DNA from: Rickettsiales bacterium
GTDB lineage: Bacteria > Pseudomonadota > Alphaproteobacteria > Rs-D84
Direction: 5' to 3'
DNA length: 18,837 bases
NCBI GenBank assembly: GCA_031259365.1
Contig: JAIRLP010000007.1
Coordinates: forward strand, 1-18,837
Numbering within the stretch: the first letter of the stretch is position 1; every line of letters begins with the position of its first letter. The notes below the pieces were generated by a model. The model was not told the origin of the DNA. It was given only the letters and a program-made list of their open reading frames with translations, and did no database searches. A program made the translations under genes and the position numbers. Below are positions 7,953 through 15,078 of the stretch, in pieces.

Positions 7953-7978
7953 GGAAATTATTGTAGCATAATAACACC
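7953..7978. promoter_or_regulatory. 26-base divergent spacer with back-to-back -10 elements
   Basis: TACAAT on the minus strand (7965-7960) and CATAAT on the plus strand (7967-7972) fit inside the whole intergenic space. Start sites seven bases downstream would land at or next to both ATGs, leaving no room for a Shine-Dalgarno sequence. The -35 elements are not clear. Confidence 0.45.
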
Positions 7979-9598
7979 ATGAAGAAAATAGAAAGTTTAT
8001 TTGCATACATCAGCCTGTTCGCCGTCATTACCGTGACTGGTGGCGCTATTTGGCGCTTTACACGTCCATTGATGACCCAAACATACGTTCATGAATACCC
8101 TGCTAACAAGTTTGGTGCTTTCTTGGCCAGCCAGCACGCAATCTATATAAACGATTTTGACAAGGCTGCTGAATTTTCCAAAAGTTTTGAAGATACTGAC
8201 CTGCCTGTTGTCTTAAATACAACCATTTTGGCTGATTTTTTAAGCGGCAAAATGCCCGACAAAGCGGATCAGTTAAAGGATGAAAAAGGCGCCGCAGCCC
8301 ATTTGATTTATGATGCGTATCTGTTAAGCAAGGACGACTGGAAAGGCGTCTATGACAGACACAAAAAAGATGATTCTGCGCTGACAGCGCCATTGCGTAT
8401 ATGGTCTTCTGTGGCGCTGGATAACTCGGCTGACGCATTGAAATTCATCGATAAATTAAAAACAAATGATTCTTGGAAAGCCTTTGTTCGCGGACAGATC
8501 TATGCTGAAACTGGCAAGATAGAAGCCGCCGCCAAGGAATTTTCCAAAGTATCAATCGACTTTATGAACATTAACGATTATCTGTATATCTTTTCGTTTT
8601 ATAAACATCATGATATGCTTGATGCCGCAGATACATTACAGGCAAACTTCACAGAACGCCCAGGTGGCATGTACATGCTGAACGTCAAAGTTTCAGCTGA
8701 TTGGGAAAACTATTCGGGGAACAATAACGCCCTGGCCTTCAGCTTGGTTCAAAACGTTTCTCATACCCAGATTATGATGTATTCAGACCTGTCTTTGTTG
8801 TTGTTACGCTTTGCCGAATTATCCCAAAAAGGCAAGTCTCAGGATAAAAAAGCCTTAAATTATTATCTAGGCCAATACTTTTATAATAATGGCGTGGACT
8901 ATCAGAAATACTTTGCATCTATTGATTCAAACAGCCCATTCTATTCATTTGCAATGATGAAATTGGCTGAAAAACCCGATGATCTTGACGAATTGCGTGC
9001 TGCAGCCGAGGCAAATCCACTGTTCGTACCAGCCGTCAATAAACTGGTTTCCCGCTATGTACAGGTCGGGGATAAGAAAAAGGCAATTGCCGTTGTTGAT
9101 CGCGCTCTTAAAAATTCTAATTTAACTGAAACAGGACGCGCATTCTTTTTGAAAAGTCGTGCCAACATTCATCTGACATTTGGCGATTTGGACGATGCAC
9201 AGAAAGACATTCGCGCCGCAGCTGACGTCTTGCCTGTCGATGCCGGAATTCTGGCCATACAGTCTAAAATTTGGTCCGCTGAAAAGCGTGAATTAGATAC
9301 AGCATATGAATATGCAATTGCATTGGTGCGTCAAAACCCAACGGACATTGAATCTTGGGATGTTCTGGGTATGGCTGTATGGGCCCGAGAAGGTGCCGAA
9401 GCAGGCCTGGAAGTCATTGAACGGGTAGGACAGATATCTGAAAGTTGTTCCATTTTATTTGAACACTTGGGTGATTTACATATGGAATTAGGGAACAGAA
9501 AACTGGCCCTGGACGCTTATTTGCGGGCAGTCGACTTGTCGTCAGATGGTTTGACGGTGGTCCCACATTTGGAAAAGAAAATAAAGAACCTGAAATAA
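7979..9598 (+). CDS. Membrane-anchored tetratricopeptide (TPR) repeat protein
   Basis: This 539-residue protein has an N-terminal hydrophobic segment (about 8-28), a periplasm-like linker and then helical pairs with TPR spacing and residues (A, G, Y/F and A at repeat positions) over most of its length. The clearest repeats lie in the last third (for example IAVVDRALKNSNLTETGRAF, and LGDLHMELGNRKLALDAYLR near the end). No catalytic domain is visible, so a scaffold or assembly role is likely; the partner is unknown. It is divergent from rsmG with only 26 bases between starts, and gpsA follows 55 bases after its stop in the same direction. Low-scoring early repeats could also be Sel1 or plain alpha-solenoid. 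Confidence 0.85.
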   Translation: MKKIESLFAYISLFAVITVTGGAIWRFTRPLMTQTYVHEYPANKFGAFLASQHAIYINDFDKAAEFSKSFEDTDLPVVLNTTILADFLSGKMPDKADQLKDEKGAAAHLIYDAYLLSKDDWKGVYDRHKKDDSALTAPLRIWSSVALDNSADALKFIDKLKTNDSWKAFVRGQIYAETGKIEAAAKEFSKVSIDFMNINDYLYIFSFYKHHDMLDAADTLQANFTERPGGMYMLNVKVSADWENYSGNNNALAFSLVQNVSHTQIMMYSDLSLLLLRFAELSQKGKSQDKKALNYYLGQYFYNNGVDYQKYFASIDSNSPFYSFAMMKLAEKPDDLDELRAAAEANPLFVPAVNKLVSRYVQVGDKKKAIAVVDRALKNSNLTETGRAFFLKSRANIHLTFGDLDDAQKDIRAAADVLPVDAGILAIQSKIWSAEKRELDTAYEYAIALVRQNPTDIESWDVLGMAVWAREGAEAGLEVIERVGQISESCSILFEHLGDLHMELGNRKLALDAYLRAVDLSSDGLTVVPHLEKKIKNLK

Positions 9599-9653
9599 AT
9601 TATTTATAACATATGATTTACAGGCAATGGCAACACAAGCAAGGAATAAAATT

Positions 9654-10517
9654 ATGAGAGTCGGGGTTTTAGGGGCAGGCGCATGGGGAACAACATTGGC
9701 GATTAGCTCTGCCAAGGCTGGTAATGATGTCACTTTATGGTCTTATGATGGACAATATTCATCTTTTGATGATGTTGAAATGCCCGACAGTATCAAGGTT
9801 ACAAATTCCATGGCTGATTTAACCTCTATGGACACCTGGCTGATTGTAACACCATCTGCATTTTTCCGTGAAACCCTTATAAACAGCCGCCCCTTTTACA
9901 AAGGACAGCCCGTTATAGTTTGCACCAAAGGGATTGAAGCCACCACTCATAAATTTATGTCCGAAATTATGGACGAAGAATTACCAAAATGTCGTGACTA
10001 TGGTGTATTATCTGGTCCACAGTTCGCCAAAGAAGTGGCGGCTGGTATCTTAACTGGCAGTACGCTGGCCGGAACCGCAAAAGCAATTGAAGTGGGAACA
10101 GCTGCATTAAAGGATTTATACCTGGAAGCTTCTAGCGACGTTATCGGTGTTGAAATCTGCGGGGTGGGCAAAAATGCCGTGGCATTGGTCACAGGCTTTG
10201 CCAGCATCAGCGTCAAAGGCGAAAACAAACGCGCCCTTATATTTACATTGGCTTGGAACGAAGTGGTTAAATTTGGCTTGGCTAGTGGCGCCAAGATTGA
10301 AACATTCTTGGGTCTGTGCGGGCTGGGGGACTTGTATCTGTCCGCAACATCCAAGACCAGCCGTAATTATTCAGCAGGCATTGCCATAGCCAAACATGAG
10401 CCTATTGTCGGAACTGTCGAAGGAATAGCGGCATTAAACGGTCTGGTTCATCGTGGGACTTTGAAAAAGATTGATATGCCTGTATTATCTGATATGCGCG
10501 AAAAAGCAAATAGCTAA
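9654..10517 (+). CDS. gpsA: Glycerol-3-phosphate dehydrogenase [NAD(P)+], short form
   Basis: This 287-residue cytosolic enzyme reduces dihydroxyacetone phosphate to sn-glycerol-3-phosphate, the backbone precursor of phospholipids. Visible motifs are the Rossmann loop GAGAWGTTLA (7-16), CTKGIE (90-95), SGPQFAKEVA (120-129), VEICGVGKNAVAL with the catalytic lysine at 173, and GLGDLYLSATSKTSRNYSAG (223-242). It is about 40 residues shorter than common GpsA, mainly from a shorter first domain after residue 30 and an early C-terminus. The ATG at 9654 is chosen because AAGGA precedes it and the protein begins MRVGVLGAG; a start at 9627 would add nine residues. A terminator follows 25 bases after the stop. 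Confidence 0.95.
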   Translation: MRVGVLGAGAWGTTLAISSAKAGNDVTLWSYDGQYSSFDDVEMPDSIKVTNSMADLTSMDTWLIVTPSAFFRETLINSRPFYKGQPVIVCTKGIEATTHKFMSEIMDEELPKCRDYGVLSGPQFAKEVAAGILTGSTLAGTAKAIEVGTAALKDLYLEASSDVIGVEICGVGKNAVALVTGFASISVKGENKRALIFTLAWNEVVKFGLASGAKIETFLGLCGLGDLYLSATSKTSRNYSAGIAIAKHEPIVGTVEGIAALNGLVHRGTLKKIDMPVLSDMREKANS

Positions 10518-10542
10518 ATTGATCAGTTTATTAAATATCTTG

Positions 10543-10569
10543 GATGCACCAAACTGGTGCATCTTTTTT
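10543..10569 (+). terminator. Rho-independent terminator of gpsA
   Basis: GATGCACCA, AAC loop, TGGTGCATC and six T residues. Confidence 0.92.
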
Positions 10570-10636
10570 ATTAAAACAGTAAAAAGGCCGGCACAATCAG
10601 AAATAAAAAACACAATAAAAACAACAAAATACCGGT

Positions 10637-10652
10637 GATTTCATATGAAATC
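10637..10652. promoter_or_regulatory. Perfect palindrome GATTTCATATGAAATC, copy 2
   Basis: The central 14 bases are identical to the palindrome upstream of parA at 6342-6355. This is the longest perfect member of the family in the window. Confidence 0.6.
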
Positions 10653-10693
10653 GACGGTTCTGCGAAGCGAAACTTATGTATAAACATACTGCT

Positions 10694-10740
10694 AGATGCG
10701 TTAATAGCATCAAACAGATATGTGAATCATAAAATTACGT
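10694..10740 (+). repeat. Copy B of the short dispersed repeat
   Basis: Matches copy A (2954-3001) at both ends, including identical AAAATTACGT. A third partial match, ATAAAATTACGT, lies at 16022-16033 inside the inverted-repeat element before metG. Confidence 0.7.
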
Positions 10741-11905
10741 AAACCACCGGTCAAAACGAATAAAAACACCAGGAATTGACCCGATATTTGACAGCAGACC
10801 CACAGATCCGACCCAGCGGGCAGGGCGCAGATAGCTGAAGCAGGTCCATATTTAAACTAATACCGGTCATTTTCGCCAATTTTAATGTTCTTGTGGCTAA
10901 AAACCCAGATTCTCTGTCCTTTACAGGTTATAGTCAATAAAAACCCCAATCAAAGCCGGTGTTTTAGGTTGTTTTATAAAATCCATCTTTAACCCCAAAT
11001 CAGCCATCAGCTGAAAAAGAAACATGCCATTTTGCTGTCCCAGGAACACAAACAGACACAGACTTAACCAAGGGGTTCCAAAAGTCTGAATTTAATCTAA
11101 TGAAGGAACAAAGCACCTTTGCCGAACAAAATAATTTCAGATCAAGGATCGTCACCGGAAGAATCATTTTAGTTTTTATACATCGGAATAAAAACAAATA
11201 AAACGAATCGATTTCTGAGTGCCTTGACCTGTTAATTTAACAGATAGATGGTATCTATTTTAGGTACAATATCCGACGCCATTTTGTGATCAAAAAACTT
11301 ATGCGAATCGGGTTAAAATCACATGTCAAACAACATGATTTATTTTGCAACACAACACCACCAGACCGCAAAGATTATTACATCCAAACTTGGTTCCAAT
11401 TGATCATCTGTTTACAATAAAAATGTATATGAATTCAATCAACCACTTATTCAGTACGAAAATTCATAAAAATGAAAATCAGGTCACAATCATAAAAACA
11501 ATCTTGGGACTAAATTCTGACAGAAAGAGGCAGGTTCTGTATCAAAAAAAGATTAGATTCCTGGGAATTTATGAATTTATATCCCGAAAACATACTTTTT
11601 ATTACAGAAACATATTGCCGCATAATTTTCACATCAATTTTAAATACAATTCATTATAATCAGGACGAAAACACACCCAGAACAGACATCGCATAACACA
11701 AGCAATGCCACACAAAGAACACCATGAAAATCATCTAACATCATGATAAAAAACAATGATTCATTTATTGAAACAATGGATCAATCTGAAAAATTACTCT
11801 TCATTTATTACGACACGCTTTTCAAGACAAAACACATCACAAAATGTGGTAATAAAATACCGCATGATTAATCCCATTCAAAAAACGAATGAATCTATTT
11901 TATAA

Positions 11906-11930
11906 AATCTGTTACAGATTTAATATAATC
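11906..11930 (+). promoter_or_regulatory. Promoter of the HD-domain gene with an operator-like palindrome
   Basis: AAATCTGT-T-ACAGATTT (11906-11922) is a perfect 17-base palindrome directly before TATAAT (11925-11930), where a repressor would block the -35/-10 spacer. The -35 itself is poor (TATAAA at 11902-11907). Confidence 0.5.
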
Positions 11931-11961
11931 CTGGGAACAATAAAGAGGATTTCGACTATCT

Positions 11962-12600
11962 TTGACCACAAAACAAGCACAAGACATGATAACTGCCGTT
12001 GGAAACAGATGGGTATCATTGGGGCGTGCGCCAGATACTTTGTACATGTATAACAATCATGTCCAGGGTGTGGCAGATGTTGCCCGCGGTATTGCATCAA
12101 AGATATCAGGAATAGACGCAGAAAGGGTTTATATTTCAGCCTTGTTGCATGATATCTCCAAGATAGACGAATCACCAGAATCAATGTTGGGTAGATTTCA
12201 TGGTGTTTTGGGGTAGAAATTGTCAAAAGATAAAGATCCCACTGCTGCACGCGCAGCATTATTACATGAATTTCCTTGGAACAAGGTATCGTTATATGAA
12301 AACAAGTTCCCGGGCAACAAACAAGACTTCCGGTTTGTATTAGACCATGTGGCAACAAACCCGCTGCAAGAAGAAGATTTGATCATCCACTTGGCTGATT
12401 CTACGGCAGACAAGAACGGTATCGTTACACATGAACAGCGCGTCGCTGGTTTTGAAAACCGTCAAAGCCATGAATGTCAATTCCGAAATAAGATCATAAA
12501 GATGCCGATAGAATTATTACAGCCCTATATTGAACTTAAACAATACTTTGATAAAAAGCTGGGAATGAATATTTACTATTTGTTTTTCAAATCCAAATAA
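11962..12600 (+). pseudogene. HD-domain phosphohydrolase gene interrupted by an in-frame TAG
   Basis: One reading frame of 212 codons runs from a TTG at 11962 to a TAA at 12598-12600, broken only by a TAG at 12214-12216. The first part has a metal-ligand-like histidine (NNHVQGVADVARGIASKI, H33) and the HD pair in ISALLHDISKI (63-64). The second part has LLHEF, then IIHLADSTA followed by a GIVTHEQR segment, which matches the distal aspartate region of HD hydrolases. The conserved core therefore spans the stop, so this is a single gene carrying a nonsense codon. AAGAGGA lies about 12 bases before the TTG; an ATG at residue 9 is an alternative start. The likely substrate class is nucleotides or phosphate esters, but no specific activity can be named. 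A MITE begins 13 bases after the stop. Confidence 0.75.
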
Positions 12601-12612
12601 CTATTTAAACAA

Positions 12613-12797
12613 CGCTCGATTGTCAGGAATGTATCTTTCTCGTCACACCGGCATTGAATTGTTTTGACATTTTATTTTAATAAGTGTCAAAACAAGAACC
12701 GGTGCCCAGTACTATTAAATTGACAAGAACTTGGTTCCGGACCCCGGCCTGCGCCGAGGTGACGGTCTAAATAAGGTACATTCCTGGCACTTGAGTA
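12613..12797 (+). mobile_element. MITE copy 1 (185 bases) with 8-base target duplication
   Basis: The ends are GCTCGATTGTCAGGAATGTA (12614-12633) and TACATTCCTGGCACTTGAGT (12777-12796), imperfect inverted repeats. The direct repeat TTAAACAA occurs on both sides (12605-12612 and 12798-12805). The interior has a hairpin GTTTTGACA/TGTCAAAAC and no ORF. The whole element recurs inverted at 15625-15799. Confidence 0.9.
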
Positions 12798-12809
12798 TTA
12801 AACAAAAGA

Positions 12810-12839
12810 AAACCCGCTGGACCTGGATCTGGCGGGTTT
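12810..12839 (-). terminator. Terminator of pal
   Basis: AAACCCGC (12810-12817) and GCGGGTTT (12832-12839) form a stem about 20 bases after the pal stop; on the minus strand it is followed by TTCTTTTG. The 3' edge abuts the MITE target duplication. Confidence 0.75.
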
Positions 12840-12860
12840 AATCTTTTAGCAACAATACCA

Positions 12861-13277
12861 TTATTTAACAGATGTTGTTGCATTACGGTTCTGAGCCCAA
12901 ACTTTTTCGCCTGTGCCCTTAACAGCTGGACGTTCTTTACCATAAGAAATAGTAGAGATACGGCTGGATTCTATGCCGTCTTTAACCAACACAGTCTTTG
13001 CAGCGTTTGCACGACGTGCACCCAATGCCAAGTTGTATTCTGTTGAACCACGTTCGTCACAGTTACCTGCGATCTGGACTTTTGTATCCTTGTGATTCTT
13101 CATGTACAAAGACTGACCCAACAAGTTGTCTTTTGCTTCTTCAGAAATGTCTGATGAATCAAACGCGAAGAAAACTTTCTGGCCATTCATATCAGCTGGT
13201 TCAACGATGTTTGAACCACCACATGCGGCCAATAATCCTGCAGTTGCAGCCAACATAGCCAAGTTTTTGATTTTCAT
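12861..13277 (-). CDS. pal: Peptidoglycan-associated lipoprotein Pal
   Basis: This 138-residue outer-membrane lipoprotein has a lipoprotein signal with lipobox LLAAC, so lipidation is predicted at Cys19. A short linker leads to an OmpA-like peptidoglycan-binding domain (about 33-138) with FFAFDSSDIS and the signature GNCDERGSTEYNLALGARRA (71-90). Asparagine and cysteine replace the more usual H-A/T in the GHxDERG motif. Pal anchors the outer membrane to peptidoglycan with the Tol complex during division. It stands alone here, without tolB or cpoB next to it. The ribosome binding site AAGGGAG precedes the ATG, and a terminator follows. It diverges from the glycosylase gene. Confidence 0.94.
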   Translation of the reverse strand: MKIKNLAMLAATAGLLAACGGSNIVEPADMNGQKVFFAFDSSDISEEAKDNLLGQSLYMKNHKDTKVQIAGNCDERGSTEYNLALGARRANAAKTVLVKDGIESSRISTISYGKERPAVKGTGEKVWAQNRNATTSVK

Positions 13278-13355
13278 GAAAATACTCCCTTGTATTTTTG
13301 TTATTCATTTGTTAGTCTATATCAAAATGTTCGTAGAATCAAGGAAAAAGGCAAA

Positions 13356-14138
13356 ATGGGACTAAATTCTTTACGCGATTTGGAATTATCAGGCGTAAGA
13401 TGGGAACTGTCAGAAAACCAAGGTTTAACAGGACCGTCGAAAAAACAAAACACCATATCACAGGAATCTTCTGTTATTGAAGCAGCGCCTTCAACACCAG
13501 CGGGCAGTTCAACAGCATCAGACACTATGATCCCGGCATTACGTCCTGTGGTTTTATCTTCTGCGGTGGAATCTGCAAACGGCGCCGCTGATACAACCGC
13601 GCTATGTACTGCAATTTCGGCATTTAATCATCCATTGAAACAATTTGTAAAAAATACAGTCTTGCCACATTTTACAAATAGTGATTTATTGATCATTACA
13701 GATGCACCAGGGGCGGACGACGATGATAATGCAAAAATATTAACCGGGGCAGCGGGTGAATTGATGAATAAAATGCTGTCTGCGATTGGATTGTCTCGTG
13801 ACAATGTATCCATTGTACCGCTTGTATTCTGGCGTACACCTGGTGGACGCACAGCATCACGCGAAGAATTAGACCTGGCAAAACCATTTGTGGATCGTGC
13901 TTTATCTTTATTAAAATCAAAAGCAATATTGACGTTGGGAATTTTAACTGCATCAGAAATTGCAAATGCCAAATTACCAAAAGATCATGGCAATCTATTT
14001 GCAACGGTGGACGGAATTCCTGTATTCCCAATCTATCATCCAAATTATTTAATGTTAAAAGTGGATGCAAAAAAAGATGCATGGGAAGCATTACAAAAAC
14101 TGGAAAAATTGTTGAAAAAACCACAAGAATCGTTATAA
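13356..14138 (+). CDS. Uracil-DNA glycosylase, family 4-like, without visible Fe-S cysteines
   Basis: This 260-residue protein has a low-complexity S/T/P/A-rich N-terminal third and a family-4-like glycosylase core: LLIITDAPGADDDD with GAAGELMNKML in place of the usual GEAPG and GxxGxLL motifs, the FWRTPGGRTASREEL region, and PIYHPNYLML near the end. It would remove uracil from DNA for base-excision repair. Family 4 enzymes normally bind [4Fe-4S] through four cysteines; only one cysteine (TALCTA) is visible here, so the cluster is probably absent. The start at 13356 has AAGGAAAAAGG upstream; the longer frame begins inside the pal promoter. The C-terminal codons carry the infC promoter. Confidence 0.82.
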   Translation: MGLNSLRDLELSGVRWELSENQGLTGPSKKQNTISQESSVIEAAPSTPAGSSTASDTMIPALRPVVLSSAVESANGAADTTALCTAISAFNHPLKQFVKNTVLPHFTNSDLLIITDAPGADDDDNAKILTGAAGELMNKMLSAIGLSRDNVSIVPLVFWRTPGGRTASREELDLAKPFVDRALSLLKSKAILTLGILTASEIANAKLPKDHGNLFATVDGIPVFPIYHPNYLMLKVDAKKDAWEALQKLEKLLKKPQESL

Positions 14139-14139
14139 T
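14112..14139 (+). promoter_or_regulatory. infC promoter overlapping the glycosylase stop
   Basis: TTGAAA (14112-14117), a 16-base spacer and TATAAT (14134-14139). The TAA of the upstream gene is part of the -10 box. The expected start site is near 14146, giving a short leader with the AAAGGAG site. Confidence 0.65.
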
Positions 14140-14156
14140 ATCTTCATAGATTATCA

Positions 14157-14171
14157 AAGGAGCCTACAATT
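14157..14171 (+). promoter_or_regulatory. Strong Shine-Dalgarno site before an ATT start codon
   Basis: AAGGAG (14157-14162) is followed after six bases by ATT (14169-14171), in frame with IF3. The next ATG, at 14217, has no ribosome binding site and would delete 16 residues of the IF3 N-terminus. Confidence 0.8.
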
Positions 14172-14726
14172 AGACCAACATTTAATCGTGATAACCGCCG
14201 TGACCTTGGTCCGCGCATGAATAACAAGATTTTTGCCAAAAGCGTGCAAGTCATTGACGCAACCGGGGCGAACCTGGGCATAATGCCCACACCACAGGCT
14301 TTTCAGATGGCTGTTGATAGTGGCATGGACTTGGTGGAAATCAATGCGACAAACGTACCCCCAATCGCCAAGATTATGGATTACGGCAAGTTCAAATATG
14401 AACAAAAGAAAAAAGCAAGCGAAGCCAAAAAAAATCAGAAAACCACAGAAATGAAAGAAGTCTGGGTTAAACCATTTATCGAAGAAAACGATTTCAACAT
14501 CAAAATGAAAAAGGTGTTTGAATTCTTGGAAGATGGGAACAATGTCAAGGTTTCAGTTATGACCAAAGGATCCAAAAAAGTTCTGGCTCGCGGTAAAGAC
14601 GCGGTTCCAGAATTGTTCGCCAAGATCGTTAATGCAATCGGCGGCAAAGGTACTTTGGAATCTAAGTCTAAACCAGATGAAAGAACTAAATCTATTATTG
14701 TTGCGCCGTTAAAGACCGCAAAATAA
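14169..14726 (+). CDS. infC: Translation initiation factor IF-3, AUU start
   Basis: This 185-residue protein binds the 30S subunit, prevents premature 50S joining and rejects non-canonical start codons. With the ATT start at 14169 it begins MRPTFNRDNRRDLGPRMNNK, the expected basic N-terminus. The N-domain follows with VQVIDATGANLGIM and the family signature DLVEINATNVPPIAKIMDYG with KFKYEQKKK, then a lysine-rich linker and the C-domain. An AUU start is well known for infC in Escherichia coli, where IF3 represses its own translation by rejecting AUU; the same control is likely here. rpmI and rplT, the usual downstream partners, are absent. A weak hairpin follows the stop. Confidence 0.95.
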   Translation: MRPTFNRDNRRDLGPRMNNKIFAKSVQVIDATGANLGIMPTPQAFQMAVDSGMDLVEINATNVPPIAKIMDYGKFKYEQKKKASEAKKNQKTTEMKEVWVKPFIEENDFNIKMKKVFEFLEDGNNVKVSVMTKGSKKVLARGKDAVPELFAKIVNAIGGKGTLESKSKPDERTKSIIVAPLKTAK

Positions 14727-14733
14727 TCAAAAC

Positions 14734-14754
14734 CGGCAACATGCCGATTCTTTT
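14734..14754 (+). terminator. Weak terminator of infC
   Basis: CGGCA (14734-14738), loop ACA, TGCCG (14742-14746), then ATTCTTTTA. The stem is only five bases (six with a mismatch-tolerant extension), so termination may be partial. Confidence 0.45.
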
Positions 14755-14758
14755 ACTG

Positions 14759-15050
14759 TTGCCACGATTCATCTGATTATGCTATAACTCATGTCGAAGC
14801 ATTGGAACGCTTAACTAATGCCTGGGGTCGTAAACCCAAGAACAAAGGTAAGTGCCCATACGGGCATAAGCAAATTTCAGTTACTTGCAAATGACATCAA
14901 AAATGTTACTTTGCAACAGGTGTTGTGCATTAATTTGCACATATTGTGGCTGGAGTGTCCCAAAATAACGGTGGCTTGCCACCTGAATATGGGCACTGTT
15001 ACTTATGTTATAGTTCGCGCCTCCAGCCACCCAATTTTTGCGGTGGTTTT
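14759..15050 (+). ncRNA. Candidate structured RNA (hairpin cluster with promoter and terminator-like end)
   Basis: TTGCCA (14759-14764), an 18-base spacer and TATAAC (14783-14788) could start a transcript near 14795. Downstream lie consecutive hairpins: GCCC-ATAC-GGGC (about 14853-14864), TTGCAA/TTGCAA (14885/14911), TGTGCA/TGCACA (14924-14941), and a perfect 10-base stem GTGGCTGGAG/CTCCAGCCAC (14946-14955 with 15021-15030) enclosing GGTGGC-TT-GCCACC (14970-14983). CCACC (15027-15031) can instead pair with GGTGG (15042-15046) before TTTT, a terminator-like hairpin that excludes the long stem. It is not a recognisable RNase P, SRP, tmRNA or known riboswitch from the motifs I checked. No gene follows closely. 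Confidence 0.4.
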
Positions 15051-15078
15051 CTCATGGGAGTATTGTATTATTCTCTCT

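Larger units (their letters stand above)
10631..10751. repeat. 121-base segment bounded by an 11-base inverted repeat
   Basis: ACCGGTGATTT at 10631-10641 faces AAACCACCGGT at 10741-10751, matching 10 of 11. Inside lie the perfect 16-base palindrome GATTTCATATGAAATC (10637-10652) and copy B of the dispersed repeat (10694-10740). It could be a small mobile element or a structured RNA. Confidence 0.55.
10570..11905. other. Long gene-poor spacer with palindromes and repeats
   Basis: About 1.3 kb without a frame that looks coding: the longest ORFs lack ribosome binding sites and recognisable motifs. The top strand is visibly rich in A and in ACA/AAAAC runs. Structures seen are the inverted-repeat segment at 10631-10751, the palindrome CTGTTAA-T-TTAACAG at 11230-11244, and the near-palindrome TGTGGTA-ATAAAA-TACCGCA at about 11844-11863. 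It may be a long-decayed gene, a small-RNA region or simply drifting DNA. Confidence 0.6.

Noticed and set aside
11345..11659. 104-codon plus-strand ORF in the long spacer
   Set aside because: It starts with TTG, has no ribosome binding site, shows skewed composition (H, N, K, I rich) typical of AT-rich non-coding DNA, and has no motif.
11912..12358. 148-codon minus-strand ORF
   Set aside because: It is antisense to the HD-domain gene, whose frame carries the family motifs; the antisense product is cysteine- and leucine-rich without pattern.
13696..14157. 153-codon minus-strand ORF
   Set aside because: It is a shadow of the uracil-DNA glycosylase on the other strand, with no start signal.
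14795..15050. tmRNA or 6S RNA identity for the hairpin cluster
   Set aside because: No tag-peptide frame ending in a typical Ala-Ala sequence, no TTCGAA T-loop, and the long stem encloses too little sequence for a standard 6S bubble.
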